This document shows positions 42,791 through 51,931 of a stretch of 64,000 bases of DNA, piece by piece. The stretch is taken from positions 108,409 through 172,408 of the forward strand of contig MSTD01000007.1 in assembly GCA_001942045.1 (NCBI GenBank), in the 5' to 3' direction. A model generated the notes under the pieces. The model worked only from the letters and a program-made list of their open reading frames with translations, was not told the origin of the DNA and did no database searches. The translations under genes and the position numbers were made by a program. The DNA is from Mycolicibacterium porcinum. GTDB taxonomy: Bacteria > Actinomycetota > Actinomycetes > Mycobacteriales > Mycobacteriaceae. Positions within the stretch are counted from its first letter, which is position 1. Every line of letters begins with the position of its first letter.

Positions 42791-43195
42791 TCAGAACGAT
42801 TGCCCGTTGGCGTAACGCTCGCGGCGGTAGAAGCGGCCGCTGCCCCGGTTGCGGCTCTTGTACGTCGGGAGCTGCGAGTCGCAGTTCGGGCAGACCAGGC
42901 GCAGGTTCTCGCGTCGGTTGTTCGTCGGGTTTCCATCGATGTGGTCCATGACCAACGTCAGAGGAAGGTCCTGCCAGACGCTCGTTGCGCCGCAGATCGC
43001 GCAGCAGCCTGATTGGGCGTCGGCGATGTATTCCCGGATGTAGTGATTCTGGCGGCTGTCGACCCACGCTTCGCCGGATTCGAGCCAACGTTTGGTGCTA
43101 GCGTCGCGACGGGCTGCTGCCTGACATGCGTTACTGCAGTAGACCTTCTGATTGCGCTTCTCCAGTGGTGAACCGCAACCGCGACAGAGCCTCAT
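42791..43195 (-). CDS. HNH endonuclease-domain protein
   Basis: Protein of 134 residues with an N-terminal zinc-ribbon (Cys4, Cys7, Cys20, Cys24) and a C-terminal HNH motif around VMDHIDGNPTNNRRENLRLV and CPNCD, including the second zinc pair Cys65/Cys68 with Cys102/Cys105. Such small HNH proteins are common in phages and integrated elements, as nickases or packaging nucleases, and also occur as domesticated genes. It starts only 46 bp from the CCA end of tRNA-Thr, a classic integration position. No other phage gene is seen. Confidence 0.82.
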   Translation of the reverse strand: MRLCRGCGSPLEKRNQKVYCSNACQAAARRDASTKRWLESGEAWVDSRQNHYIREYIADAQSGCCAICGATSVWQDLPLTLVMDHIDGNPTNNRRENLRLVCPNCDSQLPTYKSRNRGSGRFYRRERYANGQSF

Positions 43196-43241
43196 GGATT
43201 GAAGCTACGGGCAGGCACCGACAAGTGGCCGATACGAAAGT

Positions 43242-43316
43242 TGGAGCCCCCTATCGGGATTGAACCGATGGCCTACATATTACAAGTATGTTGCTCTACC
43301 ACTGAGCTAAGGGGGC
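43242..43316 (-). tRNA. tRNA-Thr (TGT)
   Basis: 75-nt tRNA including an encoded CCA end. The acceptor stem pairs GCCCCCT with AGGGGGC, the D-arm contains AGCTCAGTGGTAGAGC, the anticodon loop CTTGTAA gives TGT (Thr), and the T-loop is GGTTCAATCCC-like. It is transcribed on the minus strand toward the HNH gene. Confidence 0.95.
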
Positions 43317-43338
43317 CTGCGGGCAGCAGTCTAGCGGG

Positions 43339-44154
43339 TCAGTCGTCGGCGTCGATAACTCGCTGGGAAGTGACCGGTCGCGGAGAGCTCCGCCGGGACG
43401 AACGGCGCGGCAGCGGGATGCGGTCGGCGATGTTGCTCAACGGGTTGACCACCTGGCTCAGCGTGATGACTGCATCGTGCAGCGCGTCGATGGTGGGGGC
43501 CAGGGCCTCCAGCCCGGGCGCGAGCCGGTTGAGGGTGTCGGCCACGTCGGCGAGCTTGAGTAGCGGGCCGTCGGGATCGGTCAGGGTATCCAGCAGGCCG
43601 CCCTCGGCCAGCAGGCGGTCGGCCACCCCGTCTTCACGCAGCACCCGCTCGAACAGGCCGTCGTTGGCCAGCAGTTGATCGGCGAGTCCGCCGGGCGCGA
43701 TCACCCTCGACAACGCACCGTCCTCGGTGGTCAGCCGGTCCAGCAGGCCGCCCTCCATGGTGACCTGGTCGACCAGGCCGCCGGGGGCGACTGCCCGGGC
43801 CACGGCGCCGTTTTCCGCGGTCAGCCGGTCCATCAGCCCACCCTCGGCGGTCAGTTGGTCGATGATCCCGCCGGGCCGCAGCAAACGGTTGATCGGCCCT
43901 TCGGGGGCCAGGGCCCGACCGAGCGGCGCGTCGTCGTCAAGCAGTCGCGCCAAGCGGTTCGCGCGTTCGACCGCATCGTCGATGCCGAACAGTGAGGCCA
44001 TCGATGACCTGCCGTTGAGTGGGTTCGCGTCGGTGATGCCGCGCTGCACCGCATTGAGCGTCTCGTTGGCGATGCCGAGTCCGGCGTCGGCCACGGCCAA
44101 CCCGATGCGTACGGGCGCGGTAGCAACCTGGACCAGCGTCTTGCCGAGGTTCAT
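43339..44154 (-). CDS. Decapeptide-repeat protein divergent from phoP
   Basis: Protein of 271 residues. After an N-terminal hydrophobic-amphipathic region (residues 1-70) come thirteen tandem 10-residue repeats (about residues 75-204) with consensus GGLLDRLTAE or DGALSRVIAP; the Gly at position 2 and hydrophobics at 4, 7 and 8 recur. Some copies form 30-residue superrepeats. A helical segment and a basic tail (RRSSRRSSPRPVTS) end it. There is no signal peptide or clear transmembrane helix. It takes the place of Rv0756c relative to phoP. Function unknown; the repeats suggest a solenoid or membrane-surface scaffold. Confidence 0.75.
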   Translation of the reverse strand: MNLGKTLVQVATAPVRIGLAVADAGLGIANETLNAVQRGITDANPLNGRSSMASLFGIDDAVERANRLARLLDDDAPLGRALAPEGPINRLLRPGGIIDQLTAEGGLMDRLTAENGAVARAVAPGGLVDQVTMEGGLLDRLTTEDGALSRVIAPGGLADQLLANDGLFERVLREDGVADRLLAEGGLLDTLTDPDGPLLKLADVADTLNRLAPGLEALAPTIDALHDAVITLSQVVNPLSNIADRIPLPRRSSRRSSPRPVTSQRVIDADD

Positions 44155-44177
44155 GGGCGTCAGTGTAGTTACCCGCG

Positions 44178-44207
44178 TCACAGCTAAACTCACAGGAAGT
44201 GCACAGC
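44178..44207 (+). promoter_or_regulatory. PhoP-box direct repeats upstream of phoP
   Basis: TCACAGC (44178), TCACAGG (44190) and GCACAGC (44201) lie in line. The last two have the 7-N4-7 spacing of the published PhoP box (TCACAGC-N4-TCACAGC), so autoregulation by PhoP is likely. Confidence 0.7.
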
Positions 44208-44256
44208 GTGCATGCAGGTTGAGTTCAACAGGCACGATCAACATCAGGGAATGGCC

Positions 44257-44970
44257 ATGCCTGCAGTTCCTGAGAGCGTCCCCGAAGCCCGAATCCTCGT
44301 CGTCGACGACGAGGCCAACATCGTGGAGCTGCTGTCCGTCAGCCTCAAGTTCCAGGGCTTCGAGGTGCACACCGCCTCCAACGGCGCCGCCGCGCTGGAC
44401 AAGGCGAGGGAAGTACGGCCCGATGCGGTGATTCTCGACGTGATGATGCCCGGCATGGACGGCTTCGGGCTGCTGCGCCGGCTGCGCGCCGACGGCATCG
44501 AAGCGCCCGCGCTGTTCCTCACCGCTCGCGACAGCCTGCAGGACAAGATCGCCGGGCTCACCCTGGGCGGCGACGACTACGTGACCAAGCCGTTCAGCCT
44601 CGAAGAGGTGGTGGCCCGGCTGCGGGTGATCCTGCGCCGGTCCGGCCGGGGCGTCGAGGAACCCCGCAGCGCCAAGCTGTCCTTCGCCGACATCGAGCTC
44701 GACGAGGACACCCACGAGGTGTGGAAGGCCGGCGAGCCGGTATCGCTGTCGCCGACCGAGTTCACCTTGCTGCGCTACTTCATCATCAACGCGGGCACGG
44801 TGCTGTCGAAGCCGAAGATCCTCGACCACGTCTGGCGCTACGACTTCGGCGGCGACGTCAACGTCGTCGAGTCCTACGTGTCCTACCTACGCCGCAAGAT
44901 CGACACCGGAGACAAGCGCCTGCTGCACACCCTGCGCGGTGTGGGCTACGTTTTGCGCGAGCCGCGCTGA
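44257..44970 (+). CDS. phoP: Response regulator PhoP
   Basis: OmpR/PhoB-family response regulator of 237 residues from this start. The receiver domain has the acidic pair Asp17/Asp18, phosphoacceptor Asp61 (ILDVMMPGMDG) and the conserved KPF; the C-terminal winged helix contains DHVWRYDFGGDVNVVESYVS. It is near-identical to M. tuberculosis PhoP (Rv0757), which controls sulfolipid, acyltrehalose and acid-response genes. AGGGA precedes this ATG by 6 nt; upstream in-frame ATGs at 44251 and 44212 exist, but the latter abuts the PhoP box. phoR follows. Confidence 0.95.
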   Translation: MPAVPESVPEARILVVDDEANIVELLSVSLKFQGFEVHTASNGAAALDKAREVRPDAVILDVMMPGMDGFGLLRRLRADGIEAPALFLTARDSLQDKIAGLTLGGDDYVTKPFSLEEVVARLRVILRRSGRGVEEPRSAKLSFADIELDEDTHEVWKAGEPVSLSPTEFTLLRYFIINAGTVLSKPKILDHVWRYDFGGDVNVVESYVSYLRRKIDTGDKRLLHTLRGVGYVLREPR

Positions 44971-45001
44971 CGCTCCCGCGTTCAGCGGCATACTTTTCCC
45001 A

Positions 45002-46435
45002 GTGTTAGACCGGGTAGAACGGCGCGGTGTGCCGTTGCGCATCAGCCTGGTGGCGGTGGCCCTCGTCCTGGTGGCGGGCGGGCTGCTCGCCTCCGGCGTC
45101 GCGGTGACCTCGATCATGCGGCACACCGAGGTGAGCCGCATCGATCAGACGCTGCTCGACGCCGCGGGGAGCTGGGCCCAGGAGCCGCGTCAACTGCCCT
45201 CGACGCCCCTGGAGGGTCCGAATCCGGCCCGACCGCCGTCGAACTTCTACGTCCGCGGTGTCGATCAGGACGGCCGGACCTGGATCGCGATCAATGACCG
45301 TGAGGCAGAGCCGTCGCTGCCTGACGACAACGACGTCGGCCCCGTCCCGGTGACCGTCGAATCCGTCGGCGAATCCAATGTGCAGTGGCGGGCGATGACC
45401 GTTCAGGGCCCGAACGGTGAACGGACCACGGTCGCGATCGACCTGTCCGACGTCCAGTCGTCGGTACGTGCATTGATCTGGTCGCAGGTGGGCATCGGCA
45501 CGGTGGTGCTGCTGGTCCTCGGCATCGTCGGCTACGCCGTTGTGCACCGCAGTTTGCGTCCGCTGGTCGAAGTGGAACAAACCGCGGCCGCGATCGCCGC
45601 CGGACAGTTGGATCGCCGTGTCCCCGAACGGGATCCGCGTACCGAGGTGGGGCGGTTGTCGTCGGCCCTCAACGGCATGCTGGCTCAGATCCAACGGGCG
45701 GTGGCGTCCTCGGATGCCTCGGCCGAGCAGGCGCGCACCTCCGAGGAACGGATGCGCCGATTCATCACCGACGCCAGCCACGAGCTGCGGACCCCGCTCA
45801 CCACCATCCGCGGATTCGCCGAGTTGTACCGCCAGGGCGCCGCCCGCGACGTCGAGATGTTGATGGGACGCATCGAGAGCGAGTCGCGTCGGATGGGCCT
45901 GCTGGTCGAGGACCTGCTGCTGCTGGCCCGGCTGGATGCCCAGCGGCCGCTGGACCAGCATCGCGTCGACCTGCTGACCCTGGCCACCGACGCCGTGCAC
46001 GACACCCAGTCGATCGCGCCGAAACGCCGGGTGCGCATGGAGGTGTTCGACGGTCCCGGAACTCCAGAGGTCCTCGGCGACGAGGCCCGGCTACGTCAGG
46101 TGCTGAGCAACCTGGTCGCCAACGCGGTGCAGCACACCCCCGAAACCGCGGGGATCACGGTGCGGGTCGGCACGGACGACGACCACGCGATCATCGAGGT
46201 GTGCGACGAAGGCCCGGGTATGAGCCAGGACGACGCGCGCCGGGTGTTCGAACGGTTCTACCGCGCCGACACCTCACGTGCCCGCGCCAGCGGCGGCACC
46301 GGTCTGGGCCTGTCGATCGTGCATTCCCTGGTGCTGGCCCACGGCGGCACCGTCAAGGTCACCACCGGGCCCGGTCAGGGCTGCCGGTTCACCGTCAGCT
46401 TGCCGAGGATTGCAGATCTGCCAGCGCAGCTTTGA
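45002..46435 (+). CDS. phoR: Sensor histidine kinase PhoR
   Basis: Membrane histidine kinase of 477 residues: TM1 (about residues 13-36), an extracytoplasmic sensor domain, TM2 (about 161-181), HAMP, dimerisation domain with phosphorylated His260 ([17 protein letters not shown]), and ATPase domain with the N box ([13 protein letters not shown]), DEGPGMS and [10 protein letters not shown]. It is the partner of PhoP. The start is GTG at 45002, 31 bp after the phoP stop; TACTTT 5 nt upstream could give an extra leaderless transcript. The 3' end overlaps the convergent HIT gene by 41 bp. Confidence 0.94.
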   Translation: MLDRVERRGVPLRISLVAVALVLVAGGLLASGVAVTSIMRHTEVSRIDQTLLDAAGSWAQEPRQLPSTPLEGPNPARPPSNFYVRGVDQDGRTWIAINDREAEPSLPDDNDVGPVPVTVESVGESNVQWRAMTVQGPNGERTTVAIDLSDVQSSVRALIWSQVGIGTVVLLVLGIVGYAVVHRSLRPLVEVEQTAAAIAAGQLDRRVPERDPRTEVGRLSSALNGMLAQIQRAVASSDASAEQARTSEERMRRFITDASHELRTPLTTIRGFAELYRQGAARDVEMLMGRIESESRRMGLLVEDLLLLARLDAQRPLDQHRVDLLTLATDAVHDTQSIAPKRRVRMEVFDGPGTPEVLGDEARLRQVLSNLVANAVQHTPETAGITVRVGTDDDHAIIEVCDEGPGMSQDDARRVFERFYRADTSRARASGGTGLGLSIVHSLVLAHGGTVKVTTGPGQGCRFTVSLPRIADLPAQL

Positions 46436-46811
46436 TCTTGGCCTGCGCGGCGTCGAGGGATTCGGCCGACGGATTGTGATCGACGTGGGCGAAGCCGAAG
46501 TCAGCCAGGTTGTAGGCCGGGAACACGTGCACATGCAGGTGCGGTACCTCAAGGCCGGCGATGATCACCCCGGCACGTTGCGCGCCGAACGCCTGGCAGA
46601 CAGCCTTGCCGATCAGCTGTGACACTTCCATCACCCGGCCGAACACCGCGGGCTCGACGTCCTGCCAGTTGTCGATCTCCGCTCGGGGAACCACCAGCGT
46701 GTGGCCCTGCGTCATCGGCGCGATGGTCAGGAACGCGACGATGTCATCGTCTTCGTAGACGAATCGCCCGGGCAGTTCTCCGTTGATGATCTTCGTGAAG
46801 ACGGACGCCAT
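46395..46811 (-). CDS. HIT-family nucleotide hydrolase
   Basis: Histidine-triad protein of 138 residues with the active-site motif HLHVHVFP and the preceding [13 protein letters not shown]. The family hydrolyses dinucleotides, nucleoside phosphoramidates or adenylates. Position next to phoR matches Rv0759c. The ATG at 46811 is used because the conserved region [15 protein letters not shown] starts there; an ATG 12 bp upstream is possible. No clear Shine-Dalgarno. Confidence 0.9.
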   Translation of the reverse strand: MASVFTKIINGELPGRFVYEDDDIVAFLTIAPMTQGHTLVVPRAEIDNWQDVEPAVFGRVMEVSQLIGKAVCQAFGAQRAGVIIAGLEVPHLHVHVFPAYNLADFGFAHVDHNPSAESLDAAQAKIKAALADLQSSAS

Positions 46812-46850
46812 GTTCGCAAGCATAGTGAGCCCGCGATCCGGGCCCGCTGA

Positions 46851-47189
46851 GCGCTCGGACCGGCACGTGGAATCGTCGATATTGCCGACCGTGTTGTCGA
46901 GAACTTCCGGATGCCGGGGCAGGGGATGCCGGACTTCCGCCGCAACGGGGTGCTGATGGCCAAGCGCGGGATCTACGATCTGCGTCAGCACCTCGAAGAG
47001 GTCGTGATGGCGAACCTGCGCAAGTGGCGGATCTTCGAACGCGCCGATGTCAGTCCCGTCGGTGAGGCCCGCCGTGACCAGCTGTCGGCGTTCCTGGAGG
47101 ACCTGCAGACGAAAGTGGTCAAGTTCGAGGAGCAGCGTGACCGCCTGCTGGCCCGCGAGGCTGCCAAGCGCGAGCGCGAAGCGTCCTGA
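46851..47189 (+). pseudogene. Acyl-ACP desaturase C-terminal fragment
   Basis: About 110 codons match only the C-terminal end of mycobacterial DesA-type acyl-ACP desaturases: [20 protein letters not shown], then [20 protein letters not shown] and FERADVSP. The di-iron-binding helices, which lie upstream in the intact protein, are missing and an in-frame stop occurs at 46848. A shorter product could start at ATG 46911 or 46926 (AGGGG before the latter) but would have no catalytic site. No such gene is in the M. tuberculosis phoR region. Confidence 0.7.
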
Positions 47190-47202
47190 CCCGGTCGACC
47201 CG

Positions 47203-48063
47203 TTACGTCCCGGAGATGGTCGCGTGCAGTTCCTCGACCGTCCACGGCGGCGTGCTGCGATGGTCGCGGTAGGCGATGAAACCCGTTGAGGGTCGGGCGA
47301 ATTCGCCGACGAACCCGCCGGCGGCGATGAAGATGCGGCCGGTCACGTCCTTGGCCAAGTTGCTGACCAGGTAGGCATACGTCGGGGCGACATATTCAGG
47401 TGGTGCGGCGTCCAGCGCGCCCTGCGTGCTGACGTCGTCGAGCAGGCCGCGGCGGTTGAGGTCGGCGATGTGCTGCTCATAGTCCGATCCGGTGGACAGC
47501 CGCGTGCGGGCGCCCGGGCACACCACGTTGGCCCGCACGCCGTGTTCCTTGAGTTCGGCAGCGATGGCCAGGGTCAGCCCGTTGACCGCACCCTTGCCCG
47601 CCGGGTACCCACTGCCGCCGTAATCGCCCAGGAACGCAAAGGAACTGGTGTTGACGATGGCGCCGCCGCCTTGGGCCACCATCTTCGGCGCCACCGCGCG
47701 GCAGGTTTCGAACACCGTGCCCAGGTGTGCGTCGAGCAGGTCGTGAAACTGGGCACTGGTGACGTTCAGAATGGACGATCCGACCGGTTCGGCGGTGCCG
47801 GCACAGTTGACCAGGATGTCGACCCGGCCGAACTCGGCCACGCAGGTGTCGACGAGCGCGTCGGCGACCTTCGGGTCGGCAGGCGAACCGGCATGGGCGA
47901 CACCGGAAATCCGCGCTGCGGCAGAGGCGGCGGCGTCGGCGTCACGGCCGTTGACCACCACACCCGCGCCCTGGGCGGCCAGCAGTTGGGCGACTGCCAG
48001 CCCGATGCCGCGGGTGCCGCCGACCACGATCGCGCCGCGGCCGGCGAGCGGGCCGCCGGTCAG
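47203..48063 (-). CDS. Short-chain dehydrogenase with an unusual start
   Basis: Classical SDR of about 286 residues: cofactor loop [13 protein letters not shown], and the active-site segment [22 protein letters not shown] with Ser, Tyr and Lys. No ATG, GTG or TTG lies between the upstream stop and the cofactor loop; the best start is CTG at 48063, whose TG is shared with the stop of the previous gene (CTGA, like the usual ATGA). The next choice, GTG at 48027, would cut the first beta strand. Cotranslated with the Rv0760c-like gene; it may act on a steroid-like ketone or alcohol (inference). It has no counterpart in the M. tuberculosis order. Confidence 0.78.
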   Translation of the reverse strand: MTGGPLAGRGAIVVGGTRGIGLAVAQLLAAQGAGVVVNGRDADAAASAAARISGVAHAGSPADPKVADALVDTCVAEFGRVDILVNCAGTAEPVGSSILNVTSAQFHDLLDAHLGTVFETCRAVAPKMVAQGGGAIVNTSSFAFLGDYGGSGYPAGKGAVNGLTLAIAAELKEHGVRANVVCPGARTRLSTGSDYEQHIADLNRRGLLDDVSTQGALDAAPPEYVAPTYAYLVSNLAKDVTGRIFIAAGGFVGEFARPSTGFIAYRDHRSTPPWTVEELHATISGT

Positions 48064-48488
48064 TTCTCTTCTTCCTGCCCGAACTGCATGGCCTCCAGGT
48101 TCCAGTAGCCGCGCAGGTTGGTGATGAGACCTTCGTCGTTCACCTTGTAGGTGAAGACGCCACGCACGGTAGCGGTGAACCCGTTCGGAAACTTGGTGCG
48201 CAGCACCAGGATGTAGGCGATCTCGTTCGGCGAGCTGGACGGGAACGTCTCCTCGCACGTGACGGTCAGCTCGTTGGGACCGATGTTGGCGTCGTAGAAC
48301 GCGCCGAGGGCTTCCTTGCCACGCACGCCGGTGCCGTCGGGGTTGGTGACGGCCTCGCCGATCGGGTCCTCGACGACGACGTCGTCGGCCATGAGGGCCA
48401 GCCAGCCCTCGCGGTCACCGGACTGTACGCACCGCCAGGACGACCGCGAGGCGGCGACTACGGGTGTCTCGGTTTGTGTTTCGCTCAC
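48060..48488 (-). CDS. Ketosteroid isomerase-like (SnoaL) protein, Rv0760c type
   Basis: Protein of 142 residues with the cone-shaped NTF2/SnoaL fold (SGDREGWLALMADDVVVEDP, RGYWNLEAMQF). Its position between adhB and the HIT gene matches Rv0760c, whose structure shows a steroid-binding, KSI-like pocket. Start is GTG at 48488 with GGAGGAG at 5-nt spacing. It is followed directly by the SDR, with overlapping stop and start. Confidence 0.87.
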   Translation of the reverse strand: MSETQTETPVVAASRSSWRCVQSGDREGWLALMADDVVVEDPIGEAVTNPDGTGVRGKEALGAFYDANIGPNELTVTCEETFPSSSPNEIAYILVLRTKFPNGFTATVRGVFTYKVNDEGLITNLRGYWNLEAMQFGQEEEN

Positions 48489-48507
48489 AACTCTCCTCCG
48501 TATATGC

Positions 48508-48564
48508 CGAAACTGCATTCCGGCAGGTGGCCACTCGACCTATTCCTGCCGGAATGCAGTTTCG
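48508..48564. repeat. 20-bp perfect inverted repeat between adhB and Rv0760c-like gene
   Basis: CGAAACTGCATTCCGGCAGG and its exact reverse complement flank a 17-bp loop. The loop contains TGGCCACTCGAC, whose reverse complement occurs at 56270-56281. It lies 12 bp after the adhB stop and 20 bp before the GTG of the next gene. It may terminate adhB transcription or be a mobile palindromic element. Confidence 0.8.
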
Positions 48565-48576
48565 CGGGCGAACTGA

Positions 48577-49710
48577 TCAGCGGTCGGCGTCCGTGTAGCG
48601 GATGACGCCGCGGATGTTGCGACCCTCGAGCATGTCGGCGTAGCCGTCGTTGATCTGCTCGAGCTTGTACTGCCGGGTGACCATGTCGTCGAGGTTCAAC
48701 CGGCCTGCCTTGTACATGCTCAGCAGCTGCGGGATGTCGTGGTGCGGGTTGCCGCCGCCGAAGATGGTGCCCTGCAGGCGCTTCTGCAGCAGCGTCAGCA
48801 TCGACAGGTTGAGCTTCACGTCGTTGCTGGCCATGTTGGCGACGGCAGTGGCCACCACCGTGCCGCCCTTGGCGGTGATGTTCATGTAGTGGTCGATGTC
48901 CTCACCCTTGAGCTCACCGACGGTGACGATCGTCTTGTGCGCCATCCGGCCCTGGGTGACCTCGGCGACGCCGGCCATCGCGGAGAAGATGTCCGGGTAG
49001 GCGTGGGTGGCACCGAACTTCAGCGCGTTGTCCCGTTTGAACTCAACGGGATCCACCGCGAAGACGTTGCGTGCGCCTGCGGCCAGCGCACCCTGCAGCG
49101 CGCCGGTGCCGACACCGCCGACGCCGACGATGACGACGTCGTCGCCGGGCCGGACGTCACCGCTGCGCACGGCCGAGCCGTAGCCGGTGGTGACACCGCA
49201 GCCCACGAGGCAGGCCACCTCGAACGGGATGGACGGATCGATCTTCACGACCGAGCTCTTGTGCACCACCATGTACGGGCTGAAGGTGCCCAGCAGGGTC
49301 ATCGGGATGACGGGCTGGCCGTTCTTGACCGCATGGATGCGATGGGTGCCGTCGGAGACGGCGGTGCCGGCCAGCAGGCCCGCGCCGAGGTCGCACAGGT
49401 TACGCAGGCCTTCCTGGCACGCCGGACATTCACCGCAGGACGGAATGAACGACAGCACGACGTGGTCTCCGGGCTGGATGTGGTCGACGCCGGGGCCGAC
49501 CTCGGTCACGATGCCGGCGCCTTCGTGGCCGCCGAGCACCGGGAAGCCCGCCATCGGGATGTCACCGGTCACCAGGTGGTGGTCCGAATGGCACATACCC
49601 GAGGCTTCCATCTGGATCTTGACCTCGTCCTTGACGGGGTCACCGATCTCGATCTCCTCGATCGTCCAAGGTTGGTTGAACTCCCAGATGAGAGCGCCTT
49701 TGGTCTTCAT
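48577..49710 (-). CDS. adhB: Zinc-dependent alcohol dehydrogenase AdhB
   Basis: Medium-chain alcohol dehydrogenase of 377 residues, closely like M. tuberculosis AdhB (Rv0761c). Catalytic zinc ligands lie in GMCHSDHH and GGHEGAG; the structural zinc is bound by CGECPACQEGLRNLC; the cofactor loop is GVGGVGTGALQGALAAG. It oxidises a primary alcohol with NAD (or mycothiol-adduct type substrates, less likely). The ATG at 49710 has GGAAGG upstream; GTG at 49713 is an alternative. Seventh gene after TetR in the cyp51 operon. Confidence 0.92.
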   Translation of the reverse strand: MKTKGALIWEFNQPWTIEEIEIGDPVKDEVKIQMEASGMCHSDHHLVTGDIPMAGFPVLGGHEGAGIVTEVGPGVDHIQPGDHVVLSFIPSCGECPACQEGLRNLCDLGAGLLAGTAVSDGTHRIHAVKNGQPVIPMTLLGTFSPYMVVHKSSVVKIDPSIPFEVACLVGCGVTTGYGSAVRSGDVRPGDDVVIVGVGGVGTGALQGALAAGARNVFAVDPVEFKRDNALKFGATHAYPDIFSAMAGVAEVTQGRMAHKTIVTVGELKGEDIDHYMNITAKGGTVVATAVANMASNDVKLNLSMLTLLQKRLQGTIFGGGNPHHDIPQLLSMYKAGRLNLDDMVTRQYKLEQINDGYADMLEGRNIRGVIRYTDADR

Positions 49711-49802
49711 CACGTGTGCCTTCCACTAGAGCCGTTGACCACAGACTAGAGCCATTAGTTGCGTGGGTCACACCCACCCCCAAGCAACTGCTTGGCCGGG
49801 AA

Positions 49803-50557
<755 letters not shown>

Positions 50558-51922
50558 TCAGTCCTGCACGCGCTTGCGGTAGCGGACCTTCGCTGGCCGG
50601 GCCAACTGCACGACCATCTTCGAATGGTCGTTCTGGTAGGTCTCGGGCGGCTGTGCCATCTCGAACTCGTACTCGCGCAACAGGACCGAGAAGATCGCCT
50701 TGATCTGCATCTGGGCGAACGCGGCCCCGACGCAGCGATGCTTGCCGGCCCCGAACGGGATCCAGGTCCACCGGTTGATCAGGTCTTCCTGCCGCGGCTT
50801 CTCGTACCGGTCGGGGTGGAAGGCGTCGGGGTCGGGGAAGTCCTCGGGGATCCGATTTGAGATCGCCGGGGAGGCCGCCACCATCTGGCCTTTGTGGATC
50901 GGGTGGCCGGCCACCTCGAACTCGTCCTGAGCCACCCGCATCAGGATGATCAGCGGTGGATGCAGGCGCAGGGTCTCCTTGAGCGCGTTGTCCAGGTTCG
51001 GAATCTGGCGCAGCGCATGGAAACTCACCTCCTGCCCGTCGGCGTAGAGGTCGTCGAGCTCCTGCTGGACCTTGGCGTAGAAATCGGGATGGCGCAGCAG
51101 TTCGATGAGTGTCCAGGAGGACGTTCCCGAGCTGGTGTGGTGCCCGGCGAACATCAGCGAGATGAACATGCCCGTGACCTCGTTGGCCGAGAACCGCGGG
51201 TTGCCCTCCTCATCCTTGATGGACACCAGCACGTCGAGCAGGTCGCGATCGCTCTTGTCGGTCGGCGGGTTGGCGATCCGGCCGTTCATCACCTCCTGGA
51301 CCAGCTCGACCAGGTTGGCCCTGGCCTCGTCGCGGACCCGGAAACTCTCGATGTCCAGGTACGGGTCGACGTAGCAGAGCGGATCGGTGCCGCGTTCGAG
51401 CAGGTGGTAGTAGTTGGCGAACCGCGAATCGAGCTGGTTGCGGAACTTCTCGCCGATCAGGCAGGCCGTCGAGGTATAGATGGTCAGCTCGGCGAAGAAG
51501 TCGAGTAGGTCGATTTCGCCGCTCTCGCCCCAGTTCTCGATCATCCCGCGGACCTGCCGCTCGATCGTCGCGGCGTGCCCCTTCATCTGCTCACCGCGCA
51601 GTGCGGTGTTGTGCAGCATCTCGGCCCGGCGCTCGGGGTCGGCGTCGAACACCACGCCTTCGCCGAAGATCGGGGTCATGAAGGGGTAGGCCTCGGCCTG
51701 GTTGAGGTCAGAGTCGCTGGAGCGGAAGAAGAACTCGTTGGCCTCCGCGCCGCTCAGCAGCACCACCTGCTTGCCGGCCAGCTGAAACCAACCCACGTCG
51801 CCGCATTCGTCGCGGATGCGCTGCATCAGGCCGATCGGGTCGGTGCGGAATTCCTCCAGGTGGCCGTGTTCTTCTTCGCCACCGGAGACGCGCTGTACTT
51901 CTTTGAGTTCGGAAGTCGTCAT
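50558..51922 (-). CDS. cyp51: Sterol 14alpha-demethylase CYP51
   Basis: Cytochrome P450 of 454 residues: I-helix FAGHHTSSGTSSW, ExxR in KETLRLHPP, and heme loop PFGAGKHRCVG. HHTSSGT is the CYP51 signature. In mycobacteria CYP51 demethylates lanosterol or dihydrolanosterol in vitro, though the bacterium makes no sterols, so its natural substrate is open. Part of the tight operon TetR-cyp123-SDR-cyp51-ferredoxin. Confidence 0.95.
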   Translation of the reverse strand: MTTSELKEVQRVSGGEEEHGHLEEFRTDPIGLMQRIRDECGDVGWFQLAGKQVVLLSGAEANEFFFRSSDSDLNQAEAYPFMTPIFGEGVVFDADPERRAEMLHNTALRGEQMKGHAATIERQVRGMIENWGESGEIDLLDFFAELTIYTSTACLIGEKFRNQLDSRFANYYHLLERGTDPLCYVDPYLDIESFRVRDEARANLVELVQEVMNGRIANPPTDKSDRDLLDVLVSIKDEEGNPRFSANEVTGMFISLMFAGHHTSSGTSSWTLIELLRHPDFYAKVQQELDDLYADGQEVSFHALRQIPNLDNALKETLRLHPPLIILMRVAQDEFEVAGHPIHKGQMVAASPAISNRIPEDFPDPDAFHPDRYEKPRQEDLINRWTWIPFGAGKHRCVGAAFAQMQIKAIFSVLLREYEFEMAQPPETYQNDHSKMVVQLARPAKVRYRKRVQD

Positions 51923-51931
51923 CTGGCTCTC

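Noticed and set aside
42715..42936. Upstream extension of the membrane protein frame at 42250
   Set aside because: The extra residues are the antisense-frame translation of the HNH gene. TTG 42714 with a good Shine-Dalgarno gives a normal four-helix protein.
44212..44256. phoP starting at ATG 44212
   Set aside because: The start lies 5 bp after the PhoP-box repeats and its AGGAAG is about 10 nt away; ATG 44257 has AGGGA at 6 nt. Not fully excluded.
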